A DNA stretch of 64,000 bases, taken from the NCBI GenBank assembly GCA_020161245.1, contig JAIUOK010000001.1, forward strand, positions 62,001 to 126,000, read 5' to 3'. Source of the DNA: Actinomycetota bacterium. GTDB lineage: Bacteria > Actinomycetota > Actinomycetes > S36-B12 > CAIYMF01. This document shows, one piece after another, positions 27,195 to 35,114 of this stretch; positions within the stretch are counted from its first letter, which is position 1, and each line of letters starts with the position of its first letter. The position numbers were made by a program, and so were the translations under genes. Below the pieces are notes generated by a model. That model did not search any database, was not told where the DNA came from, and was given only the letters and a program-made list of their open reading frames with translations.

Positions 27195-27340
27195 TTCCGT
27201 AGACCTCGACGGAAAGTGAGCCGTTCTCGCGCCCGCCAGGTGCTCCGGCTCGCCGCGCTCCAGGGCGGAGGCGGCCTACGGTTGCGGGTCAGCGCCGGAT
27301 TCGGACCGGCTTCCCCTGGACGTCAGGCGCGGTGTTCAGT
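27195..27340 (-). promoter_or_regulatory. Cobalamin riboswitch
   Basis: On the minus strand the B12 box GCTGACCCGCAACCGT lies at 27278-27293. It is preceded by GGGGAAGCCGGTCC and followed by GAGCCGGAGCACCTGGC at 27235-27251, the conserved core of the AdoCbl riboswitch. About 135 bases of leader follow before the GTG at 27059, including a GGACCG/CGGTCC hairpin at 27171-27187 that could be the expression platform. It should repress the whole surface-protein/ECF/cobU unit when cobalamin is plentiful. The outer limits are approximate. Confidence 0.88.
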
Positions 27341-27463
27341 TGTGGGCTCCGGGGAGCCGTGGTACGCCGCACACCGTACGGGACGTCGGGCCCCGGACGT
27401 GAGCCGACCCGCAGATCGGCGCGCGGGCTCGCGGTCCGGCGCGCGGGAGTGCACTCTTCGCTC

Positions 27464-28864
27464 GTGAGCACGACGCGCGACGGCGCCGCCGGCGAGCAGG
27501 TCCGCGTGCCCGTGCAGGGCATGACCTGCCGGGCCTGCGAGGCCCGTGTCGGCGCCTCCCTGCGCCGGGTGCCGGGCGTGCTCGACGCCGACGTGTCGTC
27601 CCGGGCGGGCCGCGCCGTCCTCGTCGTCGACCCGGCCGTGCCCCGCGAGCAGCTCGACGCGGACGTCGCCGAGGCCGTCGCCGGCGCGGGCTACACCGTC
27701 GGCCGGTCGCCCTGGCTGACCGCCGACCCCGACGACTGGCGCCGCGCGATCGTCGCGGTCGGGGTCGTCGGCACCCTCGCGGTGCTCCTGCTGTGGTTCG
27801 GCGTGCCGGACCTGTCAGCCGCCACGGACGTCGCGTCGCGCGGGCTCCTCGTCGTGCTGCTCGTCGGCCTGGCCGCGGGCATCAGCACGTGCATGGCGCT
27901 GGTCGGTGGTCTGGTGCTCGCGGTGTCGTCGTCCTACGCGGCCTCCGTCTCGCGCGACGACGGCTCGCCCCGGCCGACGCCGTGGCGCCCGCACGCCTGG
28001 TTCCACGCCGGGCGCATCGCCGGCTTCTTCGTCCTCGGCGCGCTGCTGGGCGCGGTCGGCTCGCGGTTCTCCCTGCCCGAGCGGCTGCAGGCCGTCGTCA
28101 CCGTCGGCATCGCCGTCGTGCTCGTCGTGCTCGGCATCAGGCTGCTGCGGCTCTCGCCCCGTATCTCGGGCTGGTCGCCGACGCTGCCGCCGTCGCTCGC
28201 CCGCGCGCTCGGGGTGCAGGAGCGGTCGTCGCTGCCCTACTCCGATGCGCGGACGGCGCTGCTGGGCGCGCTGACATTCCTCCTGCCGTGCGGCTTCACG
28301 CAGGCGATGCAGCTGTACGCGCTGACGACCGGCTCGGCGCTGACGGCGGGCGTCGTGATGGCCGTGTTCGCGATCGGCACGACCCCCGGGCTGCTCGCGG
28401 TCGGCGGCCTGCCGGGCCTGGCGTCGGGCCGGGCGCGCGAGCAGGTGCTCGCGTTCGCCGGGGCCCTGCTCATCGTCTTCGCCGCGGTCAACGCGTCCGG
28501 CGCGCTCACGCTGCTGGGGCTCACCCCGTCGTCGGCGCGCGAGGTGCCCACCGCGCTGACGTCGAACGTGTCGGTCTCGGGCGGGATGCAGACCGTGGTC
28601 ACCGACCAGACCTCGCGCGGCTACGTTCCGGGCACAACCGTGGTGGCGGCCGGCGTGCCGATCCGCTGGGAGATCACCTCGGTCAGCGATCTCACCTGCG
28701 CTGCGTACATGCGCGGCATCACGGACCCGGCGTGGAAGGTGGATCTCACGACCGGCGCCAATGTGATCGAGCTGCCCGCGCTCGCGCCCGGCCCCTGGGA
28801 CTTCACCTGCGCCATGGGGATGTACCGCGGCACGATCTACGCGATCGAGCAGCCCTCGTCGTGA
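27464..28864 (+). CDS. HMA domain - TauE/SafE (UreH-like) membrane domain - cupredoxin fusion, probable copper handling
   Basis: The 466-residue protein has three parts. Residues 1 to about 80 are a heavy-metal-associated domain with G-M-T-C-R-A-C. About 90-350 is a polytopic TauE/SafE, DsbD/UreH-like membrane domain with G-I-S-T-C-M-A and L-L-P-C-G-F-T-Q-A-M-Q. The C-terminal about 100 residues are cupredoxin-like, ending with F-T-C-A-M-G-M-Y-R-G. The HMA metal loop and the Cys-Met-rich end suggest copper movement across the membrane, but the direction is not known. GTG at 27464 has CACTCT six bases upstream. It shares an upstream region with the oppositely oriented cobalamin riboswitch. Confidence 0.85.
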   Translation: MSTTRDGAAGEQVRVPVQGMTCRACEARVGASLRRVPGVLDADVSSRAGRAVLVVDPAVPREQLDADVAEAVAGAGYTVGRSPWLTADPDDWRRAIVAVGVVGTLAVLLLWFGVPDLSAATDVASRGLLVVLLVGLAAGISTCMALVGGLVLAVSSSYAASVSRDDGSPRPTPWRPHAWFHAGRIAGFFVLGALLGAVGSRFSLPERLQAVVTVGIAVVLVVLGIRLLRLSPRISGWSPTLPPSLARALGVQERSSLPYSDARTALLGALTFLLPCGFTQAMQLYALTTGSALTAGVVMAVFAIGTTPGLLAVGGLPGLASGRAREQVLAFAGALLIVFAAVNASGALTLLGLTPSSAREVPTALTSNVSVSGGMQTVVTDQTSRGYVPGTTVVAAGVPIRWEITSVSDLTCAAYMRGITDPAWKVDLTTGANVIELPALAPGPWDFTCAMGMYRGTIYAIEQPSS

Positions 28865-28905
28865 CAGCAGGCCCGCCGGCGGATGCCGGCGGGCCTGCTC
28901 GTCAC
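28861..28905. terminator. Bidirectional terminator hairpin
   Basis: A 15-bp stem (AGCAGGCCCGCCGGC) extended by a GTGAC/GTCAC outer stem. It overlaps the stop codon of the copper gene and precedes the stop of the convergent small gene. Confidence 0.8.
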
Positions 28906-28916
28906 ACTCATGCCCG

Positions 28917-29138
28917 TCAGGCGGGCGGGTGCAGCGACATCGGGCCGTAGACGACCCGCTCGCCCTCGAGCAGCGTGACCGCGTCGACGCCGGCCTCGAG
29001 CAGCCGCTGCCACTCCTCGCCGATCCAGGTCTCGGCGTCCGCCTGGCTGGGGAAGCCTGGGGCCTCGGGCGGATCGAGCACCACGACGTCGCCCGCCGCC
29101 GTCTCGTAGCGCCACACCCAGGCGACGGCGTCGGCCAT
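28917..29138 (-). CDS. Small conserved hypothetical protein
   Basis: The 73-residue acidic protein contains W-V-W-R-Y-E near the N-terminus, then E-A-P-G-F-P-S-Q-A-D-A-E-T-W-I-G-E-E-W and a short C-terminal G-P-M-S-L-H-P. Similar 70-80-residue proteins are common in actinobacteria and lack a known role. The ATG shares one base with the aldo/keto reductase stop (TGATG), so it is translated from the same mRNA. Confidence 0.7.
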   Translation of the reverse strand: MADAVAWVWRYETAAGDVVVLDPPEAPGFPSQADAETWIGEEWQRLLEAGVDAVTLLEGERVVYGPMSLHPPA

Positions 29139-30136
29139 CACGGCCTCGTCTCGGGCGACACGGTCAGGCGCGGGTCGGTCTTGACCACGTCGCCGAGCGC
29201 ATTGTCGATGGCGCCCATGACCTCGGGCTCGAGCACGACGCCGGACGCCTTGACGTTCTCGTGCACCTGCTCGGGCCGGGTCGCGCCGATGATCGCCGAC
29301 GAGACGTTGTCGTTCTGCAGCACCCAGGCGACCGCGAGCTGCGCCATCGACAGGCCGGCCTGCTCGGCGATCGGCTTGAGCAGCTGCACGCGCTCGAGGA
29401 TCTCGTCGGTGCGCAGCCGCTCGGTGAAGTGGCCGCTGGTCGGGTCGGTGGCGCGCGAGCCTGCGGGCGGCGGCTGCCCGGGCAGGTACTTGCCGGTCAG
29501 GATCCCCTGGGCGATGGGGCTCCACACGATCTGGCCGAGCCCGAGCTCGCGCGAGGTCGGCACGACCTCGGCCTCGATGACCCGCCACAGCATCGAGTAC
29601 TGAGGCTGGTTGGACACCAGGCGGTCGAAGCCCATCTGGTCGGCGATCTCGACGGCCCGCCGGATCTGCTCGGCGTCCCACTCCGAGACGCCGATGTAGA
29701 GGGCCTTGCCCTGGCGGACGATGTCGTCGAAGGCGCGCAGCGTCTCCTCGAGCGGGGTCGCGTGGTCGTAGCGGTGCGCCTGGTAGAGGTCGACGTAGTC
29801 GGTGCCGAGCCGGCGCAGCGAGCCGTTGATGCTCTCGGCGATGTGCTTGCGCGACAGCCCGCGGTCGTTCACGCCCGGGCCGGTCGGCCAGTAGACCTTG
29901 GTGAAGATCTCGAGGCCCTCGCGGCGCTGGCCCGCCAGCGCCTTCCCGAGCACCTCCTCGGCACGGGTGCCGGCGTAGACATCGGCCGTGTCGAAGGTGG
30001 TGATGCCCTCCTCGAGGGCGGCGTTGACGCACGCGATCGCGGCGTCCTCCTCCACCTGCGAGCCGTGAGTGATCCAGTTGCCGTAGGAGATCTCGCTGAC
30101 GAGCAGGCCGCTGCGGCCGAGATGGCGATGCTTCAT
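29138..30136 (-). CDS. Aldo/keto reductase, Kv-beta/YghZ-like
   Basis: This 332-residue (beta/alpha)8 NADPH oxidoreductase shows D-T-A-D-V-Y (Asp, Tyr), F-T-K-V-Y (Lys) and Y-Q-A-H-R (His). Its C-terminal I-I-G-A-T-R-P-E-Q-V-H-E-N segment is typical of the voltage-gated-channel beta-subunit branch. The substrate is unknown. TAGGGT seven bases before the ATG suggests leaderless transcription. It differs in class from the aldo/keto reductase at 3720-4667, so the two are not recent duplicates. Confidence 0.92.
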   Translation of the reverse strand: MKHRHLGRSGLLVSEISYGNWITHGSQVEEDAAIACVNAALEEGITTFDTADVYAGTRAEEVLGKALAGQRREGLEIFTKVYWPTGPGVNDRGLSRKHIAESINGSLRRLGTDYVDLYQAHRYDHATPLEETLRAFDDIVRQGKALYIGVSEWDAEQIRRAVEIADQMGFDRLVSNQPQYSMLWRVIEAEVVPTSRELGLGQIVWSPIAQGILTGKYLPGQPPPAGSRATDPTSGHFTERLRTDEILERVQLLKPIAEQAGLSMAQLAVAWVLQNDNVSSAIIGATRPEQVHENVKASGVVLEPEVMGAIDNALGDVVKTDPRLTVSPETRP

Positions 30137-30143
30137 GATCCCG

Positions 30144-30149
30144 ACCCTA
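30144..30149 (-). promoter_or_regulatory. -10 box for the second aldo/keto reductase (leaderless type)
   Basis: Minus-strand TAGGGT ends seven bases before the ATG at 30136. Confidence 0.45.
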
Positions 30150-30156
30150 GAACGGA

Positions 30157-30188
30157 CCGAGGACCCCCGCGCGTGCGGAGGTCCTCGG
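30157..30188 (-). terminator. Terminator hairpin after the DUF3043 gene
   Basis: CCGAGGACC pairs with GGTCCTCGG around an inner CCGC/GCGG stem, just downstream of the DUF3043 stop. Confidence 0.65.
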
Positions 30189-30205
30189 AACGGATCGGGG
30201 GAGCG

Positions 30206-30814
30206 CTACTTCTTGGCGCGGGCGGCCTTGGGCACCACGGGCTTGCCGCCGGCCTTGACCGTGGGCGGGGGCAGGCGCAGGCGCCGGATCTGCAGGCTGC
30301 GCAGGACGCCGTAGCCGACCGCGCCGCGGGTGTCCTGGTCGGGGAACTTCGCCGGCAGGTCCTTGCGCAGGCGGTAGACGATGAAGACGGAGTCGAGCAC
30401 GACGCCGATGAGCATCGCCAGCCAGGAGTAGAGCAGCACGACCTGCACCCAGTTGACCCGGATGAACCCGGCCAGCAGGACGACGAGCGCCACCGGGATG
30501 AACAGCTCGCCGGCGCTGCGGCGGCCGTCGACCCAGTCGCGCACGTACTTGCGCACGGGCCCGGCGTCGCGCAGGGGGAGGTGCTTCTCGTCGCCGCGCT
30601 GCAGCGCCATCCGGGCCTCGTACCGCGCCTGGCGGTCGGCCTCGCGCGCCGCCTTCTTGGCCGCCTTGGGGTCGCTGACGCCCTGCAGGCGCGCCTTGCG
30701 GGCGGCCTCGGCCTCCTTGCGGGTGGGCGTCGGCGCGCCCTTGCCGGAGGTCTTGTCCTCGGCGGGGGCAGCGGCGGGGGCGGGCGCCTCGTCGGCGCTC
30801 TTGCGGCGGAACAC
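30206..30814 (-). CDS. DUF3043 family membrane protein
   Basis: The 202-residue protein has a long, highly charged cytoplasmic N-terminus (A-R-K-A-R-L-Q-G-V-S-D-P-K-A-A-K-K near residues 38-54). Two membrane helices lie near residues 105-145 with V-R-D-W-V-D-G-R-R just before them, and the tail is Lys/Pro-rich. This is the DUF3043 layout; the M. tuberculosis member is Rv2206, next to cobT/cobS and glycerate kinase genes, consistent with synteny here. The function is unknown. The GTG is preceded by TAGAGT at six bases. Confidence 0.88.
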   Translation of the reverse strand: MFRRKSADEAPAPAAAPAEDKTSGKGAPTPTRKEAEAARKARLQGVSDPKAAKKAAREADRQARYEARMALQRGDEKHLPLRDAGPVRKYVRDWVDGRRSAGELFIPVALVVLLAGFIRVNWVQVVLLYSWLAMLIGVVLDSVFIVYRLRKDLPAKFPDQDTRGAVGYGVLRSLQIRRLRLPPPTVKAGGKPVVPKAARAKK

Positions 30815-30820
30815 GGCGTC

Positions 30821-30826
30821 ACTCTA
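30821..30826 (-). promoter_or_regulatory. -10 box for the DUF3043 gene (leaderless type)
   Basis: Minus-strand TAGAGT ends six bases before the GTG at 30814. Confidence 0.45.
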
Positions 30827-30852
30827 AGCGGCCCGCCCGGCGGCGGACGAAC

Positions 30853-30888
30853 GGGCAGGCCCCCGCTCCGGCGAGCGGGGGCCTGCCC
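30853..30888 (-). terminator. Terminator hairpin after the secreted-protein gene
   Basis: A perfect 16-bp stem (GGGCAGGCCCCCGCTC) with a 4-base loop lies 17 bases downstream of the stop at 30905. Confidence 0.8.
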
Positions 30889-30904
30889 TTCGGCAGCGAC
30901 GGCG

Positions 30905-31756
30905 TCAGGAGACCGTCGTGACGACCTTGCCCGTCACCTTCCACTGGGTCGGCGCCGCCTTGCCGGGCGCGATCGTGAAGGTGCGCGTGGCCGAGTACTC
31001 AGGCAGCAGCAGCTGGGTGCCGCCGTGCGCCCAGTCGCCGCACTGGTTCGACGAGGTCACGAAGGTGGAGTAGAAGCTCATCTGGCCGCCGCAGGTGCCC
31101 TGCGGGTTGTCGCCCGTGTCGTCCTCGGTCAGCTGCAGCCACACGGTGGGCGTCGAGCCCTCGTTGCTGCGGGTGAGGCGCATCATCGAGTTGGACTCGG
31201 AGAACGTCCAGTAGCCGCCCGACGACTTCGACTGCCAGGTGCTCCAGATCGGGGTCTTGAGCGTGCTCTGCACCTTCCACGAGCCGTTGAACTCGCCGGC
31301 GCCGAAGTAGTCGCCGTCGTCGCTGACGTCGATGCGGGTGATGTAGTACGTCGCGGTGCGCTGCTTGACCCGCACCGTCTTCCATTCGGTCCAGGTCTTG
31401 CCGAGCATGTCGGTGGCGGTGATGCGCACCTGGTAGTACGTGCCCTGCTTGAGGCTGGTGGCCGAGTTCGAGTGCAGCGGCCACGTGCGCTCCCAGGTCA
31501 GCGGCTGGTCGTCCCACATGTAGCCGACGCGGGTGGTGCGGCCCGCGTCCCAGATCTCGCCCGAGACCTTCACGAAGCCCGTCGTGGTGACGTTCGCGTC
31601 GATGGACTTGGTCGTGGTGGTGACGCCGAGCGACGAGATGCAGTCGGTGGAGCAGAGGCTGGCGGCAGAGGCGGGAGCGGCGGCTGCCAGGCCGCCGGCG
31701 ACGAGGCCGGCGGTCGCGGCGACGGCGGCGAGGGTGCGGGCGAGGCGGGTCTTCAT
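30905..31756 (-). CDS. Secreted protein of unknown function
   Basis: The 283-residue protein has a clear signal peptide (M-K-T-R-L-A-R then a hydrophobic core, cut after A-S-A near residue 31). The rest is beta-rich, with many Thr, Trp and Tyr. Two cysteines lie near the mature N-terminus (C-S-T-D-C) and two more near residues 219 and 235. It may be built of Ig-like or jelly-roll strands, but no family is recognised. ATG at 31756 follows GGAGA. It is divergent from pspA; the 296-base gap between them holds an ECF-type promoter candidate for pspA and nothing else recognised. Confidence 0.75.
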   Translation of the reverse strand: MKTRLARTLAAVAATAGLVAGGLAAAAPASAASLCSTDCISSLGVTTTTKSIDANVTTTGFVKVSGEIWDAGRTTRVGYMWDDQPLTWERTWPLHSNSATSLKQGTYYQVRITATDMLGKTWTEWKTVRVKQRTATYYITRIDVSDDGDYFGAGEFNGSWKVQSTLKTPIWSTWQSKSSGGYWTFSESNSMMRLTRSNEGSTPTVWLQLTEDDTGDNPQGTCGGQMSFYSTFVTSSNQCGDWAHGGTQLLLPEYSATRTFTIAPGKAAPTQWKVTGKVVTTVS

Positions 31757-31987
31757 CGTGGTCTCCGTGGGTGGTTCCGGGCCCGGTGGCCCGGGGCTGG
31801 CTGCGGGTGCCGGTCGGCCCCGCTCGAGGAGGACCCTCCCGCCGGACCCCGTCCCGGCACCTGAGCAGCCGCTACTCAGATCGACCGCACCGACTACCTA
31901 CGGGTGAGCCGACGCCGGAAACCCGCAGGTCAGGGCCTGTGGTCCGCGGGATCGGGGGCGGACAGGCGGCCGGGTTGGCACTAGGTT

Positions 31988-32013
31988 GGAACTCAGGGGC
32001 GCCGTCGGACGTC
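31988..32013 (+). promoter_or_regulatory. Candidate ECF-sigma (SigE-type) promoter for pspA
   Basis: GGAACT at 31988-31993 and CGTC at 32010-32013 are separated by 16 bases. This is close to the envelope-stress ECF consensus GGAAC-N16/17-CGTT, with start about 35 bases before the pspA ATG. It rests on motif resemblance only. Confidence 0.35.
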
Positions 32014-32052
32014 GCCCCAAGGACGCAGACGTCGACGAAGGGGGCGCCCGCG

Positions 32053-32799
32053 ATGGGCCTCTGGCAGCGCTTCACCATGATCTTCAAGTCCAAGGCGAAC
32101 AAGGCCCTGGACAAGGCGGAGGACCCGCGCGAGACGCTCGACTACTCCTACGAGAAGCAGCTCGAGCTGCTGCAGAAGGTGCGCCGCGGCGTGGCCGACG
32201 TGGCCACCAGTCGCAAGCGCCTCGAGCTGCAGATGACCCAGCTGCAGCAGCAGAGCGACAAGCTCGAGCAGCAGGCGAAGGCCGCGCTCGCCGGCGGCCG
32301 TGAGGACCTTGCCCGCGAGGCCCTCACCCGCCGCAGCGGCCTGGCCACGCAGATCACCGACCTGCAGGCGCAGCACGCGTCGCTGGTCGACCAGGAGGAG
32401 AAGCTGGTCCAGGCCAGCCAGCGCCTCCAGGCCAAGGTCGAGGCCTTCCGCACCAAGAAGGAGACCATCAAGGCCACCTACTCCGCGGCCGAGGCCCAGA
32501 CCAAGATCAACGAGGCCTTCTCCGGCATCAGCGAGGAGCTCGGCGACGTCGGGATGGCGATCCAGCGGGCCGAGGACAAGACCGCGCAGCTGCAGGCGCG
32601 CGGCCAGGCGATCGACGAGCTGCTCGCCTCGGGCGCGCTCGACGACCCGACCGGCACCAGCAAGGACTCCATCACCCTCGAGCTCGAGCGCATGGCGAGC
32701 GGCAACGAGGTCGAGGCCCAGCTGGCCGCCATGAAGGCCGAGATCGGCGGCCCCGAGGCCGCACCCGCCATCGAGGCGCCGGACAAGCCGCAGGCCTGA
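32053..32799 (+). CDS. pspA: Phage shock protein A / IM30 homologue
   Basis: The 248-residue ESCRT-III-like protein guards the cell membrane under envelope stress. It starts with the amphipathic helix M-G-L-W-Q-R-F-T-M-I-F-K-S-K-A-N. It continues as a long coiled coil (about 25-185) rich in Gln/Glu/Lys, with E-D-P-R-E-T-L-D-Y-S-Y as in actinobacterial members. The C-terminal tail is Pro/Ala/Glu-rich. ATG at 32053 has a purine-rich GAAGGGGG site upstream. It is first in a cluster with pspAA, htpX and pspAB. Confidence 0.95.
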   Translation: MGLWQRFTMIFKSKANKALDKAEDPRETLDYSYEKQLELLQKVRRGVADVATSRKRLELQMTQLQQQSDKLEQQAKAALAGGREDLAREALTRRSGLATQITDLQAQHASLVDQEEKLVQASQRLQAKVEAFRTKKETIKATYSAAEAQTKINEAFSGISEELGDVGMAIQRAEDKTAQLQARGQAIDELLASGALDDPTGTSKDSITLELERMASGNEVEAQLAAMKAEIGGPEAAPAIEAPDKPQA

Positions 32800-32828
32800 C
32801 GCCGGCGGAACGACGAGGGGAGCGACCG

Positions 32829-33104
32829 GTGATCATCCGCATCCTGGGCGAGGGCCAGTTCGTCGTCCCCGACGACGACCTCGCCGAGATCAACCGTCTC
32901 GACGCAGCCTTGGAGTCCGCTCTGAAGTCCGCCGACGGCGACTTCCAGGGCGCGCTCGACGCGCTGCTCGACCATGTCCGCGCGATCGGGGTCCGGCCGC
33001 CGGACCACGAGATGGAGGAGTCCGACGTCGTCCTGCCCTTCGCGGACGCCACCGAGGACGACGTCCGGGACATGCTCGGCGACGAGGGCCTCATCCCCGG
33101 CTGA
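32829..33104 (+). CDS. pspAA: PspA-associated protein PspAA
   Basis: The 91-residue acidic protein begins M-I-I-R-I-L-G-E-G-Q-F and ends D-V-R-D-M-L-G-D-E-G-L-I-P-G, matching the PspAA domain found next to actinobacterial pspA. It probably binds PspA; its exact role is unresolved. GTG at 32829 follows GAGGGGAG. It lies 29 bases after pspA, and a strong hairpin follows. Confidence 0.9.
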   Translation: MIIRILGEGQFVVPDDDLAEINRLDAALESALKSADGDFQGALDALLDHVRAIGVRPPDHEMEESDVVLPFADATEDDVRDMLGDEGLIPG

Positions 33105-33119
33105 CTGAGAAGCACGTGA

Positions 33120-33158
33120 GAGCAGGGGCCGGGCGGAACATCCGCCCGGCCCCTGCTC
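33120..33158 (+). terminator. Terminator hairpin after pspA-pspAA
   Basis: An 18-bp stem (GAGCAGGGGCCGGGCGGA) with a 3-base loop, then GTTCCCC. It should separate pspA-pspAA from the protease genes, at least partly. Confidence 0.75.
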
Positions 33159-33228
33159 GTTCCCCCTGGTGAGCGGCGCCGCCGGCGCTGCCCTGGAGCA
33201 CCACGACACGACGAGGAGTGATGCGGCC

Positions 33229-34128
33229 GTGGCCGCCACCCGCTACGCCCACGACAGCGGCCTGACCCGGCGCATGGTCGGGACGATGTTCGGCCTGGGC
33301 CTGGTCTACGTCGTCCTCATGGCGGTGCTCATCGTCCTGGGGTTCAGCGCGACGTTCGTCCTGCTCTTCTCCGGCATCCTGCTGTTCTGCCAGTGGTACT
33401 TCAGCGACACGATGGCGCTGTCGGCCATGCGCGCCCGCGTCGTGGCGCCCGAGCAGGCGCCGCAGCTGCACGCGATGGTCGACCGCCTCTGCGCGATGGC
33501 CGACATGCCCAAGCCGCGCATCGCGATCGCCGACACCGACGTCCCCAACGCCTTCGCCACCGGCCGGTCGCCCAACCGCGCGGTCGTGTGCGTCACCACG
33601 GGCATCCTGCGCCGGCTCGACCAGGAGGAGCTCGAGGGCGTCCTGTCGCACGAGCTCTCGCACGTGGCGCACCGCGACGTCACCGTGATGACCATCGCGT
33701 CGTTCGCCGGCGTCGTCGCCGGTCTGCTCACCCGCATGTGGATGTGGAGCGGCATCGGCCGCAACAACCGCGACCAGAACGCGGCGGTCATGGCGCTGGT
33801 CGTCTTCCTCGTCTCGATCCTGGTGTACGTCGTGTCGTTCCTGCTCACCCGTGCGCTGTCGCGCTACCGCGAGCTGTCGGCCGACCGCACCGGCGCGCTG
33901 CTCACCGGCAAGCCGAGCGCGCTCGCCTCGGCGCTGCAGAAGATCTCCGGCGACATCGCAGGCATCCCCGACCGCGACCTGCGCCAGATGGAGGCGGTGT
34001 CCGCGATGGCCTTCGCTCCGGCGCTCACGTCGAAGTCCTCGCTCTCGACGCTGTTCATGACCCATCCGCCCCTCGAGAAGCGGCTCGAGGAGCTCGCCAA
34101 GGTGGCAGCCCAGCTCGGTCAGCGCTGA
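33229..34128 (+). CDS. htpX: Zinc metalloprotease HtpX (M48B)
   Basis: The 299-residue membrane protease has two N-terminal helices (about 12-55), the zinc motif H-E-L-S-H near residue 142 and two more helices (about 160-220). The third ligand lies in R-E-L-S-A-D-R and there is a C-terminal H-P-P-L-E-K-R. HtpX removes damaged membrane proteins. GTG at 33229 was preferred to 33169 because GAGGAG (33213-33218) lies ten bases upstream and the product then begins like its relatives. It stands between pspAA and a second M48 gene. Confidence 0.93.
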   Translation: MAATRYAHDSGLTRRMVGTMFGLGLVYVVLMAVLIVLGFSATFVLLFSGILLFCQWYFSDTMALSAMRARVVAPEQAPQLHAMVDRLCAMADMPKPRIAIADTDVPNAFATGRSPNRAVVCVTTGILRRLDQEELEGVLSHELSHVAHRDVTVMTIASFAGVVAGLLTRMWMWSGIGRNNRDQNAAVMALVVFLVSILVYVVSFLLTRALSRYRELSADRTGALLTGKPSALASALQKISGDIAGIPDRDLRQMEAVSAMAFAPALTSKSSLSTLFMTHPPLEKRLEELAKVAAQLGQR

Positions 34129-34175
34129 CGTCCCCGGTTCTCCGGCGACGCGCTGCCGGCCGCTGGATCCGGACG

Positions 34176-34181
34176 TATCGT
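34176..34181 (+). promoter_or_regulatory. -10 box for the second M48 gene (leaderless type)
   Basis: TATCGT lies six bases before the ATG at 34188. This gives the gene a promoter separate from htpX. Confidence 0.45.
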
Positions 34182-34187
34182 CGTCGT

Positions 34188-35048
34188 ATGGGCGACAGGA
34201 CGGCGTCCCGGTACGGCGACGACCCGGTGCTGACGCGGGCCACCCGGCGCGCGGTGGTGTCGGTCGTCGGCGCGGTCGCGCTGCTCGTGGTCGGCCTCAG
34301 CGCCGTCGTGGCCCTGATTCCGCTGAAGTTCGGGACGTTCGCGTTGGAGGCAGTCGGCGCGACGCACGGCTGGATCCTGCTGCTGCCCTTGGCGATCGCC
34401 GTGCTGTGGCTCGTCCGCGAGGTCCGCCGGTCCACGCGCGGGCACGCGCTGGGCACCAGCGAGTCAGCCGACGTCGGGCCCGACCACCCGCTGCGCATCT
34501 CGCTGTCGCGGCTGGCTGCCCTGGCCGACGTCCCGACCCCGCCGCTGCGCATCGTCGCCTCGAAGCGGCCCAACTCCTACGTCGTCGTCGAGCCCGACGG
34601 GACCGAGACCGTCTGCGTCACCACCGCGGCCCTCGAGATGTGCACGCAGGCCGAGCTCGACGCCATGCTCGCGCACGAGCTGTTCCATGTGGCCCACGGG
34701 GATGCGCGGCTCACGAGCCGGCTCGAGGCGATCGCCGAGCTCGCCGACCGCAAGGTGTCGCTGCTGTCGGGGCTGATCGTCCCGTCGGTGCGCAGCCTCA
34801 TGAGGCAGCGCGAGCTCTCGGCCGACCGCGCCGCTGCCCTGCTCACCGCGCGCCCGGCTGATCTCGACTCCGCCGTGCGCACCTGCACCGCCGGCAGCGC
34901 GTCCGGCCCGCCCGACCTTCGCCTCGTGACCGCCGTACCCTTCGTCGAGGCGTCCGACGGCCAGGAGCCGGGGTGGTGCACCCATCCCAGCGTCGACGAG
35001 CGCGCCGAGAGCCTCGCTCGCGTCGCCGCCCGCCTCGGCCAGCGCTGA
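34188..35048 (+). CDS. M48 family metalloprotease, HtpX paralogue
   Basis: The 286-residue membrane protease has two N-terminal helices (about 22-85), H-E-L-F-H near residue 164, third ligand in R-E-L-S-A-D-R, and a C-terminal H-P-S-V-D-E-R. All zinc ligands are kept, so it should be active. Its C-terminal half resembles HtpX just upstream, and both end R-V/K-A-A-x-L-G-Q-R, so it looks like an old tandem duplicate. It lacks the second helix pair of HtpX. Its insertion between htpX and pspAB is unusual. Confidence 0.88.
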   Translation: MGDRTASRYGDDPVLTRATRRAVVSVVGAVALLVVGLSAVVALIPLKFGTFALEAVGATHGWILLLPLAIAVLWLVREVRRSTRGHALGTSESADVGPDHPLRISLSRLAALADVPTPPLRIVASKRPNSYVVVEPDGTETVCVTTAALEMCTQAELDAMLAHELFHVAHGDARLTSRLEAIAELADRKVSLLSGLIVPSVRSLMRQRELSADRAAALLTARPADLDSAVRTCTAGSASGPPDLRLVTAVPFVEASDGQEPGWCTHPSVDERAESLARVAARLGQR

Positions 35049-35114
35049 TCGGACGGCTGCTGGCGCGACGGCGCCGACCGGCCGGGCCCCCGAGGCTGTG
35101 CGAGGCTGGACGGC

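Noticed and set aside
31771-32052. Upstream extension of the pspA frame
   Set aside because: PspA proteins begin with the amphipathic helix M-G-L-W-Q-R-F at 32053; the extension is not conserved and covers the promoter region.
33169-33228. Upstream GTG as start of htpX
   Set aside because: The added 20 residues are not family-like, and the downstream GTG has a GAGGAG site at normal distance.
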